DNA of 8,833 nt from Acidaminococcus fermentans. GTDB taxonomy: Bacteria > Bacillota_C > Negativicutes > Acidaminococcales > Acidaminococcaceae. Below are positions 1 through 5,298 of this stretch, one piece after another; within the stretch, counting starts at the first letter, position 1, and every line of letters begins with the position of its first letter. The notes beneath the pieces are model-generated. The model was given only the letters and a program-made list of their open reading frames with translations, ran no database searches and was not told the DNA's origin. The position numbers and the translations under genes are program-made. The stretch lies in NCBI GenBank assembly GCA_004555735.1, contig SFHH01000099.1, forward strand, positions 1 through 8,833, in the 5' to 3' direction.

Positions 1-62
1 ACCGGTTCCAGCAGAGGGGTGTGGCCAATCAGATCCAATACACTTGTATAAATTTTAGACAT
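1..62 (-). CDS. cysK: Cysteine synthase A (O-acetylserine sulfhydrylase), N-terminal fragment
   Basis: Only the first 20 codons lie in the window; the gene runs off the left edge. The minus strand reads MSKIYTSVLDLIGHTPLLEP, which matches the typical start of PLP-dependent cysteine synthases (MSKIY..., then the IGxTPL motif near residue 12). The start ATG at 62-60 follows a good Shine-Dalgarno (AAAGGAGAG, about 66-76) at normal spacing. The enzyme makes cysteine from O-acetylserine and sulfide in the cytoplasm. The upstream gene on the same strand is cysE, which makes the O-acetylserine substrate, and this supports the call. No convincing promoter was found directly upstream, so cysK may rely on read-through from cysE. 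CysK versus CysM or a cystathionine beta-synthase-like paralogue cannot be settled from 20 residues. Confidence 0.8.
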   Translation of the reverse strand, partial: MSKIYTSVLDLIGHTPLLEP

Positions 63-140
63 AATGATCTCTCCTTTGATTCCATAAATTTAAAGTCTGT
101 CAATCAACAGCTGCTTTCTCAACTTGCTCTCCAGGGAACT

Positions 141-185
141 TCAACATCGGGGTCCCTGGGGCTTTTTCCACCAATTTTGCGGCAA
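141..185 (-). CDS. Candidate 14-codon leader peptide upstream of cysK, ending in Cys
   Basis: On the minus strand a textbook Shine-Dalgarno AAGGAGG (200-194) stands 8 nt before a TTG codon (185-183). It opens a frame translating as MPQNWWKKPQGPRC, then TGA. The last sense codon is a cysteine codon (TGT, 146-144), and the gene downstream is cysK. An inverted repeat CCAGGGA/TCCCTGG (159-153 with 137-131, 15-nt loop) overlaps codons 9-11 and the sequence after the stop, so a ribosome paused at the Cys codon would disturb it. A second ATG at 147-145 overlaps the stop region and opens a 15-codon frame to 100. A small hairpin TTTTCC/GGAAAA abuts the Shine-Dalgarno. The ribosome site is the strongest evidence. 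The frame is very short and the start is TTG, so translation is unproven. Cysteine-sensing leader peptides are known in other bacteria, but this one is not recognised. Confidence 0.33.
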   Translation of the reverse strand: MPQNWWKKPQGPRC

Positions 186-229
186 AGTAAAAACCTCCTT
201 TTCCAAGGAAAATACTAGGATATCCGTCT

Positions 230-259
230 CGAAAAAAAGTACCGGAGCACTTTTTTTCG
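230..259 (-). terminator. Intrinsic terminator after cysE
   Basis: On the minus strand a stem of A7-GTGC pairs with GTAC-T7 around a UCCG loop closed by C-G, a UNCG-type tetraloop. The T7 run lies in the 3' arm and is followed by CG. It starts about 17 nt after the cysE stop. The A/T-rich arms make it symmetrical, so it could work in both directions. It separates cysE from cysK, so cysK must be read by partial read-through or from a promoter I could not identify. Confidence 0.8.
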
Positions 260-275
260 GAAGTTGGCTGAATGA

Positions 276-974
276 TCAGCGGAAATTGACAACCTGTTTC
301 AGGGCTGGGCCTTCCTGCTGGGCCCGCAGGTCGCTGACCTGCCGTTTTAGCAGGGCTACTTGCTTTTCCAGGGCGGCGATCTGGTCTTCGATAGGGTCCG
401 GCAGCCGGTTGTGGTTTAGGTCCACATCTCGTTCGGAATGGGCCGGGGCCACCCGCACGCCTTTCCGGGCTACCACATGGCCTGGGATGCCTACCACAGT
501 GGCATAGGGAGGGACTTCTTTCAGCACTACGCTGCCAGCACCGATCTTGGCTCCTTCTCCCACCGTAAAAGAACCCAGGACTTTGGCACCGCAGGCCACC
601 ACCACATAGTCTCCGATGGTGGGGTGCCGCTTCCCTTTTTCTTTTCCGGTGCCGCCCAGGGTCACTCCCTGGTAAAGGGAAACATTATTGCCGATGATGG
701 TGGTTTCCCCGATGACAATGCCGGAACCATGATCGATGAAGAGTCCTTCCCCGATCTGAGCTCCGGGATGGATCTCGATACCAGTCAGGAGCCGGGCCAG
801 AGTGGAAATGAGCCGAGCCGTGACGAACCAGGATTTTTGATAAAAGAAATGGGAAATCCGATAGGCCCAGATGGCGTGGAGTCCGGAATAGCAAAGCAGG
901 ACTTCCAGGGTATTCTTTACGGCCGGATCCCGTTGTTTGATGACTCGGATATCATTGCGCATGGATGCAAACAT
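276..974 (-). CDS. cysE: Serine O-acetyltransferase
   Basis: It transfers acetyl from acetyl-CoA to L-serine, giving O-acetylserine, the first committed step of cysteine synthesis. The 232-residue protein has the short N-terminal helical region of Gram-positive CysE, then a left-handed beta-helix of hexapeptide repeats from about residue 65 to 165. Key signatures are EIHPGAQIG (67-75), the DHGSGIVIGE motif (81-90, catalytic His82) and VTLGGTGKEKGKRHP (104-118). Glu67 stands where E. coli has the dyad Asp, which I believe is usual for Gram-positive enzymes. The tail from about 190 to 219 is heptad-like (IAALEKQVALLKRQVSDL) and probably a coiled coil. It ends in NFR rather than the Ile that anchors CysK in enterobacterial CysE. 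I chose ATG 974 because GGGGAGG lies 8 nt upstream; the frame stays open upstream through the T-box, but that stretch is leader RNA. Confidence 0.95.
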   Translation of the reverse strand: MFASMRNDIRVIKQRDPAVKNTLEVLLCYSGLHAIWAYRISHFFYQKSWFVTARLISTLARLLTGIEIHPGAQIGEGLFIDHGSGIVIGETTIIGNNVSLYQGVTLGGTGKEKGKRHPTIGDYVVVACGAKVLGSFTVGEGAKIGAGSVVLKEVPPYATVVGIPGHVVARKGVRVAPAHSERDVDLNHNRLPDPIEDQIAALEKQVALLKRQVSDLRAQQEGPALKQVVNFR

Positions 975-1248
975 AAGTCTTTCCTCCCCTTTGGACACAA
1001 AAAAAGACCGCCTCCTCACAGAGGCGATCTTCTCGCGGTTCCACTCTGATTGCAACTGGATCCCAGCTGCCACTCATACCGATAACGGCGGCTCCCCGGA
1101 AGACCCTACTTTTTGTTCAGGCCTTCGGCTCCCAAAGGCATTCCATCTCCTCAAGCTTCGGCGCAAACTTTCAGCCGGTGATTCGCGCTCTCTGTGCCAC
1201 TTTTTGAAGTGTACTTGTTTTGGTCATTGCCTTACGATTTTCAACGTT
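975..1248 (-). promoter_or_regulatory. Cysteine-specific T-box leader of cysE
   Basis: The leader of cysE carries the T-box sequence AGAGTGGAACCGCG (1047-1034), close to the canonical AGGGTGGNACCGCG. Directly after it comes an intrinsic terminator hairpin (1030-999). Upstream, the sequence GGAATGCC has a UGC codon (1140-1138) placed as the specifier, which reads as cysteine. The T-box UGGN reads UGGA, so N = A, able to pair with discriminator U73 of tRNA-Cys; two independent positions thus agree on cysteine. A GA-rich AGAGAG near 1194 fits the Stem I region. Uncharged tRNA-Cys should stabilise the antiterminator and allow cysE expression. The 5' end (about 1248) is inferred from the promoter. 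I did not fold the full Stem I. Confidence 0.9.
999..1030 (-). terminator. T-box regulatory terminator
   Basis: On the minus strand AGATCGCCTC pairs with GAGGCGGTCT over 10 bp (one U-G), loop TGTGAG, followed by a run of T. It lies immediately 3' of the T-box sequence and 25 nt before the cysE start. It is the premature terminator that competes with the antiterminator. Confidence 0.9.
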
Positions 1249-1254
1249 GCCTGT

Positions 1255-1283
1255 ATAGTAATCTTTTTCGATACACTTGTCAA
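1255..1283 (-). promoter_or_regulatory. cysE promoter
   Basis: On the minus strand a perfect -35 TTGACA (1283-1278) and a -10 TACTAT (1260-1255) are separated by 17 nt. The predicted start near 1248 leaves room for the complete T-box leader. It is divergent from the promoter at 1316-1344, with about 32 nt between the two -35 elements. Confidence 0.8.
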
Positions 1284-1315
1284 GAGGAATTTCTAAAAAA
1301 TTTAAAGTCCGGGGA

Positions 1316-1344
1316 TTGCAGGGAGATACGGCGGATGGTATCAT
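1316..1344 (+). promoter_or_regulatory. Promoter of the L,D-transpeptidase gene
   Basis: A -35 TTGCAG (1316-1321) and a -10 TATCAT (1339-1344) are 17 nt apart, placing the start near 1351, about 25 nt before the coding start. Confidence 0.6.
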
Positions 1345-1375
1345 AAGGCTTACATGAAGAAAGAGGGATTGTTTT

Positions 1376-2116
1376 ATGGACGGAAAGCAAAAGGGGACGG
1401 AAAAGTCCCAGAACCACAGAAGAAAAGGAATTATGCTGGGGGTCTGTACCCTGATTTTCTTGGGCATTCTGCTCACAGGCTGCTTTGCCTTGGGCTACAA
1501 GGGAGTGGGCGCACCGGGACCTACCGTTCCGGTGAAGAAACCGGAACCCAGACAGACGGAAACCGTGAAAAAAGAGGCTTCCGGACTGCCGGAACAGAAG
1601 GAAACCCCAGTGGAAAGCCTCCAAAAAAAGCATGAAAATCCTCAGCAGACCGCACCCCAGCCTGCAGCAGTGCAGACTCTGGAACCGGGAAAGAAATATT
1701 CCATCCTGATCGATAAAAGTGACCATAAACTGTATGTGAAGGACGGAGATACAGTAGTCCGGACCTGGGGCTGTGCCATCGGGAAAGGCGGCCTGGGCCA
1801 GAAGGAACGGCGGGGAGACAATATGACGCCTGTAGGGACTTTTGCCATTGACGAAATCGATGATGCTTCCGGCTGGACCCATGATTTCGGAGACGGCAAC
1901 GGAGAGATCCAGGGAGCGTACGGGCCTTGGTTCCTGAGCCTGGATACAGAAGCGCTGAGCCAGGGCAATTGGGACGGTATCGGAATCCACGGGACCCATG
2001 ACCCGGCCTCCATCGGTACGGATGCTTCAGAAGGCTGTGTCCGGCTGGACAACAGCCATCTCCGGGAGCTGGAAAAAGTGGCCTATGTGGGGATGCCGGT
2101 GACCATCCAGGATTAG
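1376..2116 (+). CDS. L,D-transpeptidase (YkuD domain), membrane-anchored or lipoprotein
   Basis: A 246-residue extracytoplasmic enzyme of the YkuD family, which forms or exchanges peptide cross-links in peptidoglycan using a catalytic cysteine. Order: a basic N-terminus (to 18), a hydrophobic segment (19-40) containing LLTGC (32-36), a Pro/Glu/Lys/Gln-rich low-complexity linker (about 47-100), then the YkuD domain (about 107-245). The signature is HGTHDPASIG...SEGCVR, with His205, His208 and catalytic Cys221, so the active site looks intact. LTGC fits a lipobox with Cys36 as the lipidated residue, although an uncleaved membrane anchor is equally possible. The start ATG 1376 follows AAAGAGGG with 8-nt spacing. 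It is monocistronic and divergent from cysE. No plus-strand terminator with a T-run follows; there is only a 6-bp hairpin at 2123-2143. The exact subtype (Erf/YbiS/YcfS-like) is not assignable. Confidence 0.88.
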   Translation: MDGKQKGTEKSQNHRRKGIMLGVCTLIFLGILLTGCFALGYKGVGAPGPTVPVKKPEPRQTETVKKEASGLPEQKETPVESLQKKHENPQQTAPQPAAVQTLEPGKKYSILIDKSDHKLYVKDGDTVVRTWGCAIGKGGLGQKERRGDNMTPVGTFAIDEIDDASGWTHDFGDGNGEIQGAYGPWFLSLDTEALSQGNWDGIGIHGTHDPASIGTDASEGCVRLDNSHLRELEKVAYVGMPVTIQD

Positions 2117-2169
2117 AATCAGCTCTATTTCTCCTCCATAGAGAAACGAAAAAATTAATAATGAATCTT

Positions 2170-2210
2170 AAAAAAACGCTGGAAGCCTTCAAATCATTGC
2201 TGTATCCAGC
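2170..2210 (-). terminator. Minus-strand intrinsic terminator
   Basis: Reading the minus strand, GCTGGA-(TAC)-AGC pairs with GCT-TCCAGC across a 12-nt loop and is followed by G and seven T. It has the polarity to stop minus-strand transcription only; on the plus strand no T-run follows, so it does not serve the transpeptidase gene. Confidence 0.5.
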
Positions 2211-2247
2211 ACTTTGAAATCCAAAAAAGAGTTGACAAAAATCCCTC
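2170..2247 (-). ncRNA. Candidate small RNA opposite the perR promoter region
   Basis: On the minus strand a terminator-like hairpin (2210-2178, GCTGGA/TCCAGC plus inner AGC/GCT, 3-nt bulge) is followed by G and T7 (2176-2170). No minus-strand gene lies upstream to need it. A possible promoter lies about 70 nt upstream: -35 TTGATA (2281-2276), 17 nt, -10 TATAGC (2258-2253). This predicts a transcript of roughly 78 nt. The Fur/PerR-like operator at 2266-2280 lies inside this promoter's spacer. The -10 is poor at its last base, and AT-rich dyads readily yield chance promoters. The alternative is a stand-alone terminator stopping antisense transcription into the transpeptidase gene. Confidence 0.25.
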
Positions 2248-2260
2248 GAAAAGCTATATT
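2232..2260 (+). promoter_or_regulatory. perR promoter
   Basis: A perfect -35 TTGACA (2232-2237), a 17-nt spacer and a -10 TATATT (2255-2260) predict a start near 2267, inside the operator dyad at 2266-2280. Confidence 0.85.
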
Positions 2261-2265
2261 AATTG

Positions 2266-2280
2266 TAGTAATCATTATCA
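2266..2280 (+). promoter_or_regulatory. Fur/PerR-family operator at the perR promoter
   Basis: TAGTAATCATTATCA fits the 7-1-7 dyad of the Fur family: 12 of 14 half-site bases match the Fur form TGATAATNATTATCA and 11 of 14 match the PerR form TTATAATNATTATAA. It begins 6 nt after the -10 and covers the predicted start, which suggests autorepression of perR. Confidence 0.65.
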
Positions 2281-2303
2281 AAAAGTGTAACTAAAAATAG
2301 GGA

Positions 2304-2747
2304 ATGGAGGTGTTGATTACGTTAACTGCTGCAGAACTGGCGAAATTGCTCCGGGACAACGGCTGCAAAGTAACGCCTCAGAGACTGGCTGTCTATGATA
2401 TGCTGGCCCATACAACGGAACATCCTACGGCAGAGATGATCTATAACAAAGTGAAGGAGAAATATCCTACCATGAGCTTTGCGACGGTCTATAAATCCGT
2501 GGAAATCTTCAGCAAGCTGCATGTGATCCAGGTGCTGAACACCGGGGAGGACAGCTTCCGGTATGATGCAAACGTGATGGAACATCCGCATATCCGCTGC
2601 ATGAAATGCGGGAAGGTCTGTGATGTGCCCCATCTGGATGCCAAAGCCATTGAGGATATGGTGGCAAAGGAAACGGGCTTCACTGTCCAGGGCCATCAGT
2701 TTTACTTCTATGGCTTATGTGCGGACTGCCAGCCTGAGAAGAACTGA
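2304..2747 (+). CDS. perR: Peroxide-responsive repressor of the Fur family
   Basis: A 147-residue Fur-family metal-dependent repressor. The N-terminal winged helix (about 8-85) contains LLRDNGCKVTPQR and FATVYKSVEIF. The dimerisation domain carries two CxxC zinc pairs (Cys99/Cys102 and Cys139/Cys142). The regulatory-site ligands line up with B. subtilis PerR: His40 (its His37), Asp88 (Asp85), His94 and His96 (His91, His93) and Asp107 (Asp104). An Asp rather than Glu at the last position is the feature that favours PerR over Fur. PerR senses peroxide by metal-catalysed oxidation of the His ligands and derepresses oxidative-stress genes. Monocistronic, with its own promoter, operator and terminator. 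The start is uncertain: ATG 2304 has AGGGA directly against it, while GGAGG (2306-2310) sits inside the frame, only 2 nt before TTG 2313 and 5 nt before ATT 2316. Confidence 0.87.
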   Translation: MEVLITLTAAELAKLLRDNGCKVTPQRLAVYDMLAHTTEHPTAEMIYNKVKEKYPTMSFATVYKSVEIFSKLHVIQVLNTGEDSFRYDANVMEHPHIRCMKCGKVCDVPHLDAKAIEDMVAKETGFTVQGHQFYFYGLCADCQPEKN

Positions 2748-2764
2748 ATTTCAGAGGAAAAAAT

Positions 2765-2794
2765 GCCGGACTCCTGAGAGTTCGGTGTTTTTTT
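2765..2794 (+). terminator. perR terminator
   Basis: GCCGGACTC pairs with GAGTTCGGT (9 bp including G-T pairs) around a CTGA loop, followed by G and seven T. It begins 17 nt after the perR stop and separates perR from the walJ operon. Confidence 0.88.
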
Positions 2795-2813
2795 ACATTT
2801 CTTTCAGGGTTTT

Positions 2814-2822
2814 TGCTATAAT
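2814..2822 (+). promoter_or_regulatory. Extended -10 promoter of the walJ-htrA-rlmH operon
   Basis: TGCTATAAT gives a consensus -10 (2817-2822) with a TGn extension. A possible -35 TTTACA (2792-2797) is 19 nt away, longer than ideal and overlapping the perR terminator T-run. A second TATAAT at 2829-2834 could serve an alternative start. The roughly 55-nt leader contains a short CGGGG/CCCCG hairpin (2837-2859). Confidence 0.65.
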
Positions 2823-2885
2823 AGTAAGTATAATAGCGGGGTATGAGAAGGGCGCCCCGACATTTTTGTATAGAACGGTGTTGCC

Positions 2886-3671
2886 ATGACGATGACTGAT
2901 TTTGAAGTGGATGTACTGGCCAGCGGGAGCAGGGGGAATTCCACCCTGATCCGGGCCGGCCAGACGGCGATCCTGATCGATGCAGGGATTTCTTGCCGGC
3001 GGATCGTCCAGGGACTGAAGGATTGTGGCTTGGAACCGGAGGACCTCAGCGGGGTATTCCTGACCCATGAACACCGGGACCATATTGCCGGATTGGATGT
3101 ATTTGCCCGGCATTACAGTACGGTCCCGATCTTTGCCAATGAAAGGACTTGGGCCCAGCTCCCTGTAAGACGGCTGCTGCCCCGGCCTCAGGTGCGGGTG
3201 ATTCCCCGGAGCTGCAACATGGGGAACCTGCGGATCGAACCGTTCCGGATCCCTCATGACGCAGCCGATCCGGTGGGGTATGAAATCTTCCATGGAGACG
3301 AGAAATGCACCTATCTGACGGACTGCGGGATCATCACAAAAACCGTGGAACTGGCGGCAGAAGGTGCAGCGGTCATGGTCCTGGAAGCCAATCATGATGA
3401 GGACATGCTGCGCCACGGTCCTTATCCACCGGCCCTGCAGAAGCGGATCTTGGGGAAAGAAGGCCATTTGTCCAACCGGACGGCGGGACAGTTCCTCACT
3501 TCCCTGGCGGAACCGCCGGCAGAAGTGTTCCTGGCCCATCTCAGTGAAAAGAACAATACGCCGGATATTGCGTACCAGACTGTGCGGGATGTACTCCGGG
3601 AGTGTCCCCGTACCAGGGAGATCCAGCTGTATGTAGCCCAGCAGCAGGAAATGGTCAGCAATGTCCGCTGA
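2886..3671 (+). CDS. walJ: Metallo-beta-lactamase-fold hydrolase WalJ (YycJ)
   Basis: A 261-residue cytoplasmic protein of the YycJ/WalJ family, a metallo-beta-lactamase fold with predicted nuclease-like activity and a reported link to cell-wall and division control in Firmicutes; the substrate is not firmly established. The fold's metal motif THEHRDH is clear (His61, His63, Asp65, His66). The N-terminus has the family SGSRGNS stretch (13-19), and conserved later blocks include DCGI, LEANHD, GHLSN and AHLSEKNN. Length is normal. It is the first gene of an operon with htrA (14-nt gap) and rlmH, the order common in Firmicutes. Unlike the classical locus, no walR, walK, yycH or yycI is upstream; perR takes that place. 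The start at 2886 has only a weak ribosome site (CGGTG); ATG 2892 is an alternative. Confidence 0.92.
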   Translation: MTMTDFEVDVLASGSRGNSTLIRAGQTAILIDAGISCRRIVQGLKDCGLEPEDLSGVFLTHEHRDHIAGLDVFARHYSTVPIFANERTWAQLPVRRLLPRPQVRVIPRSCNMGNLRIEPFRIPHDAADPVGYEIFHGDEKCTYLTDCGIITKTVELAAEGAAVMVLEANHDEDMLRHGPYPPALQKRILGKEGHLSNRTAGQFLTSLAEPPAEVFLAHLSEKNNTPDIAYQTVRDVLRECPRTREIQLYVAQQQEMVSNVR

Positions 3672-3685
3672 AGAGGAGTGGAATC

Positions 3686-4819
3686 ATGAAACATACCATT
3701 ACGAAGAAAACCTTGAGCATGCTGGTGGCTCTTTCTCTCAGCGCCAGCTTCTTGACGGCTGGGTGCGGCCTGGCCAGCAACAAGCCAGCCAGTAAGACCG
3801 AAACGAAGCCGGCTGTATCCACCCAGGAACAGCAGACCAAGAAAGCTGAAGCCAGCATGAGTGCGGCCCGGAATACCCCCATCGTCCAGGCTGCCAAGAA
3901 AGTGGGACCGGCTGTGGTAGGGATCACCAACAAGGCTCTGGTCCGGGATTATTTCAATCGGACCCAGCTGGTGGAACAGGGCAGCGGATCCGGGGTCATC
4001 TACAGCAAGGATGGCCTTATTGCCACCAACAACCATGTGGTGGCTGGGGCCCAGGAAATCGTGGTGAGCCTGCCTGACGGAAAGACCTACAACGGGAAGG
4101 TGCTGGGGACGGACCCCAATACGGATCTGGCGGTGGTGAAAATCGATGCGGATGAGGAACTGCCGGTGGCGGAATTCGGGGATTCTGACTCCCTGATGGT
4201 GGGCGAACCGGCCATTGCCATCGGGAACCCGCTGGGCATGGAATTTCGGGGCAGTGTGACCGCAGGGGTCATCAGCGCCCTGAACCGTTCCCTGGATATG
4301 GGGGAACGGCGCTTCCGGCTAATCCAGACCGACGCCGCCATCAATCCGGGGAATTCCGGCGGGGCCTTGGTGAATGCGGACGGCCAGGTCATCGGCATCA
4401 ACAGCGCTAAAATCGCCGCTTCCGGCGTGGAGGGCATCGGATTTGCCATTCCTATCAATGAAGCCAAGCCCATCTTGAAGGAATTGGCGGAAAAAGGACG
4501 GGTAGTCCGTCCCTATCTGGGGGTCAGCTTGTTGGATCAAACCCTGGCGCAGCGTCTGGGCTTTGATCTGGACCTGAGAGGAGGGCTGTTCGTCGTAAAG
4601 ATGTTTCAAGACGGCCCTGCATATCGTGGAGGCATTCGGCCAAATGATATTATCGTTAAGTTCAATGGTGCTAAGGTGGATTCTGTAGCCGCTCTGCGGG
4701 ACGCTTTGGGCAAATGCCAGGTGGGGCAGCAGGTGCCTGTGACCATCCTCCGGGGGGACGAAGAGGTCAATAAGATCGTGACCCTGACGGAAATGCCCCA
4801 GCAGAACAGCCAGCAATGA
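3686..4819 (+). CDS. htrA: HtrA/DegP-like serine protease with one PDZ domain, probable lipoprotein
   Basis: An extracytoplasmic quality-control protease, 377 residues. A basic N-terminus and hydrophobic segment (9-26) lead to LTAGC with Cys27, a plausible lipobox; many Gram-positive HtrA proteins use a plain membrane anchor instead. A Ser/Thr/Lys/Gln-rich linker (30-60) follows, then a trypsin-like domain (about 65-255) with an intact triad: His117 in TNNHVV, Asp147 in NTDLAVV and Ser224 in NPGNSGGAL. One PDZ domain occupies about 275-370. The start ATG 3686 follows GAGGAG at 7 nt, just after the walJ stop; the frame is open upstream to 3602, inside walJ, but that part looks like walJ shadow. 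The stop overlaps the rlmH start, indicating translational coupling. htrA, degP and degS naming is interchangeable here. Confidence 0.93.
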   Translation: MKHTITKKTLSMLVALSLSASFLTAGCGLASNKPASKTETKPAVSTQEQQTKKAEASMSAARNTPIVQAAKKVGPAVVGITNKALVRDYFNRTQLVEQGSGSGVIYSKDGLIATNNHVVAGAQEIVVSLPDGKTYNGKVLGTDPNTDLAVVKIDADEELPVAEFGDSDSLMVGEPAIAIGNPLGMEFRGSVTAGVISALNRSLDMGERRFRLIQTDAAINPGNSGGALVNADGQVIGINSAKIAASGVEGIGFAIPINEAKPILKELAEKGRVVRPYLGVSLLDQTLAQRLGFDLDLRGGLFVVKMFQDGPAYRGGIRPNDIIVKFNGAKVDSVAALRDALGKCQVGQQVPVTILRGDEEVNKIVTLTEMPQQNSQQ

Positions 4820-5298
4820 TTCGGATCACGCTGGCCTGCGCAGGCAAACTGAAAGAAAATTATCTCCGGGAGGCGGAACAGGAGTTCACCAAACGGCTGG
4901 GTGCCTACTGCCAGCTGGAAACCCGCTGCATCCCGGAGGAGAAGATGCCGGAGAATCCGTCTCCGGCGGTGAAGGAACAGGTGCTGGAGAAGGAAACGGA
5001 ACGGATCTTGAAACTGATCCCAGAACACAGTTTTGTGGTCCTCCTGGACCTTCGGGGGAAGGAAATCTCGTCTCCCCAGCTGGCGGAAAAAATGGAACAG
5101 TGGATGGTGGAAGGGGTCAGCCATCTGACCTTTGTGATTGGGGGACCTTTTGGCTACACGGATGCCCTGCGGAAGCGGGCAGATTTCCGGTGGAGCTTCT
5201 CACCCCTCACCTTCACCCACCAGATGATCCGGATCTTGCTTTTGGAGCAGATCTACCGGGCCTTCAAGATCATGCGGAAAGAAAAATACCATCACTGA
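4816..5298 (+). CDS. rlmH: 23S rRNA (pseudouridine1915-N3)-methyltransferase
   Basis: RlmH is a small SPOUT-class methyltransferase that methylates pseudouridine 1915 in helix 69 of 23S rRNA on the assembled ribosome, using S-adenosylmethionine. The 160-residue length matches the family. Visible signatures are the N-terminal MIRITLACAGKLK, LDLRGKEISS (77-86), the SAM-binding IGGPFG (108-113) and the C-terminal knot region TFTHQMIRILLLEQIYRAF (132-150) ending KYHH. The ATG overlaps the htrA stop (ATGA), so it is translationally coupled and belongs to the walJ-htrA-rlmH operon, a common Firmicutes arrangement. No anomalies were seen. Confidence 0.97.
   Translation: MIRITLACAGKLKENYLREAEQEFTKRLGAYCQLETRCIPEEKMPENPSPAVKEQVLEKETERILKLIPEHSFVVLLDLRGKEISSPQLAEKMEQWMVEGVSHLTFVIGGPFGYTDALRKRADFRWSFSPLTFTHQMIRILLLEQIYRAFKIMRKEKYHH

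Noticed and set aside
98..103. TTGACA as the -35 of a cysK promoter
   Set aside because: At 16-18 nt downstream the sequence is AATCAA or similar, overlapping the cysK ribosome-site region; no usable -10.
438..1049. Plus-strand open frame of 203 codons opposite cysE and the T-box
   Set aside because: CysE hexapeptide repeats and the T-box on the minus strand explain the interval; no promoter, ribosome site or known domain on the plus strand.
975..1073. Extension of CysE by 33 residues to an upstream ATG at 1073
   Set aside because: The stretch encodes the T-box sequence and its terminator. The Shine-Dalgarno just before 974 fits the shorter start, and the added residues are not CysE-like.
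1280..1999. Minus-strand open frame of 239 codons over the L,D-transpeptidase gene and the cysE promoter
   Set aside because: The plus strand encodes an intact YkuD active site, and this frame would run into the cysE promoter. No ribosome site was seen.
2123..2143. CTCTAT/ATAGAG hairpin as terminator of the L,D-transpeptidase gene
   Set aside because: Only 6 bp, mostly A/T, with no T-run after it. It may slow polymerase or protect the 3' end, but it is not a canonical terminator.
2843..2899. 18-codon frame overlapping the walJ start
   Set aside because: No ribosome site at a workable distance, and a basic Cys-rich product of random appearance. Coupling to walJ cannot be supported.
2793..3539. 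Minus-strand open frame of 248 codons opposite walJ
   Set aside because: It lies over a clear WalJ reading frame and has no ribosome site or recognisable domain; it is a codon-composition shadow.
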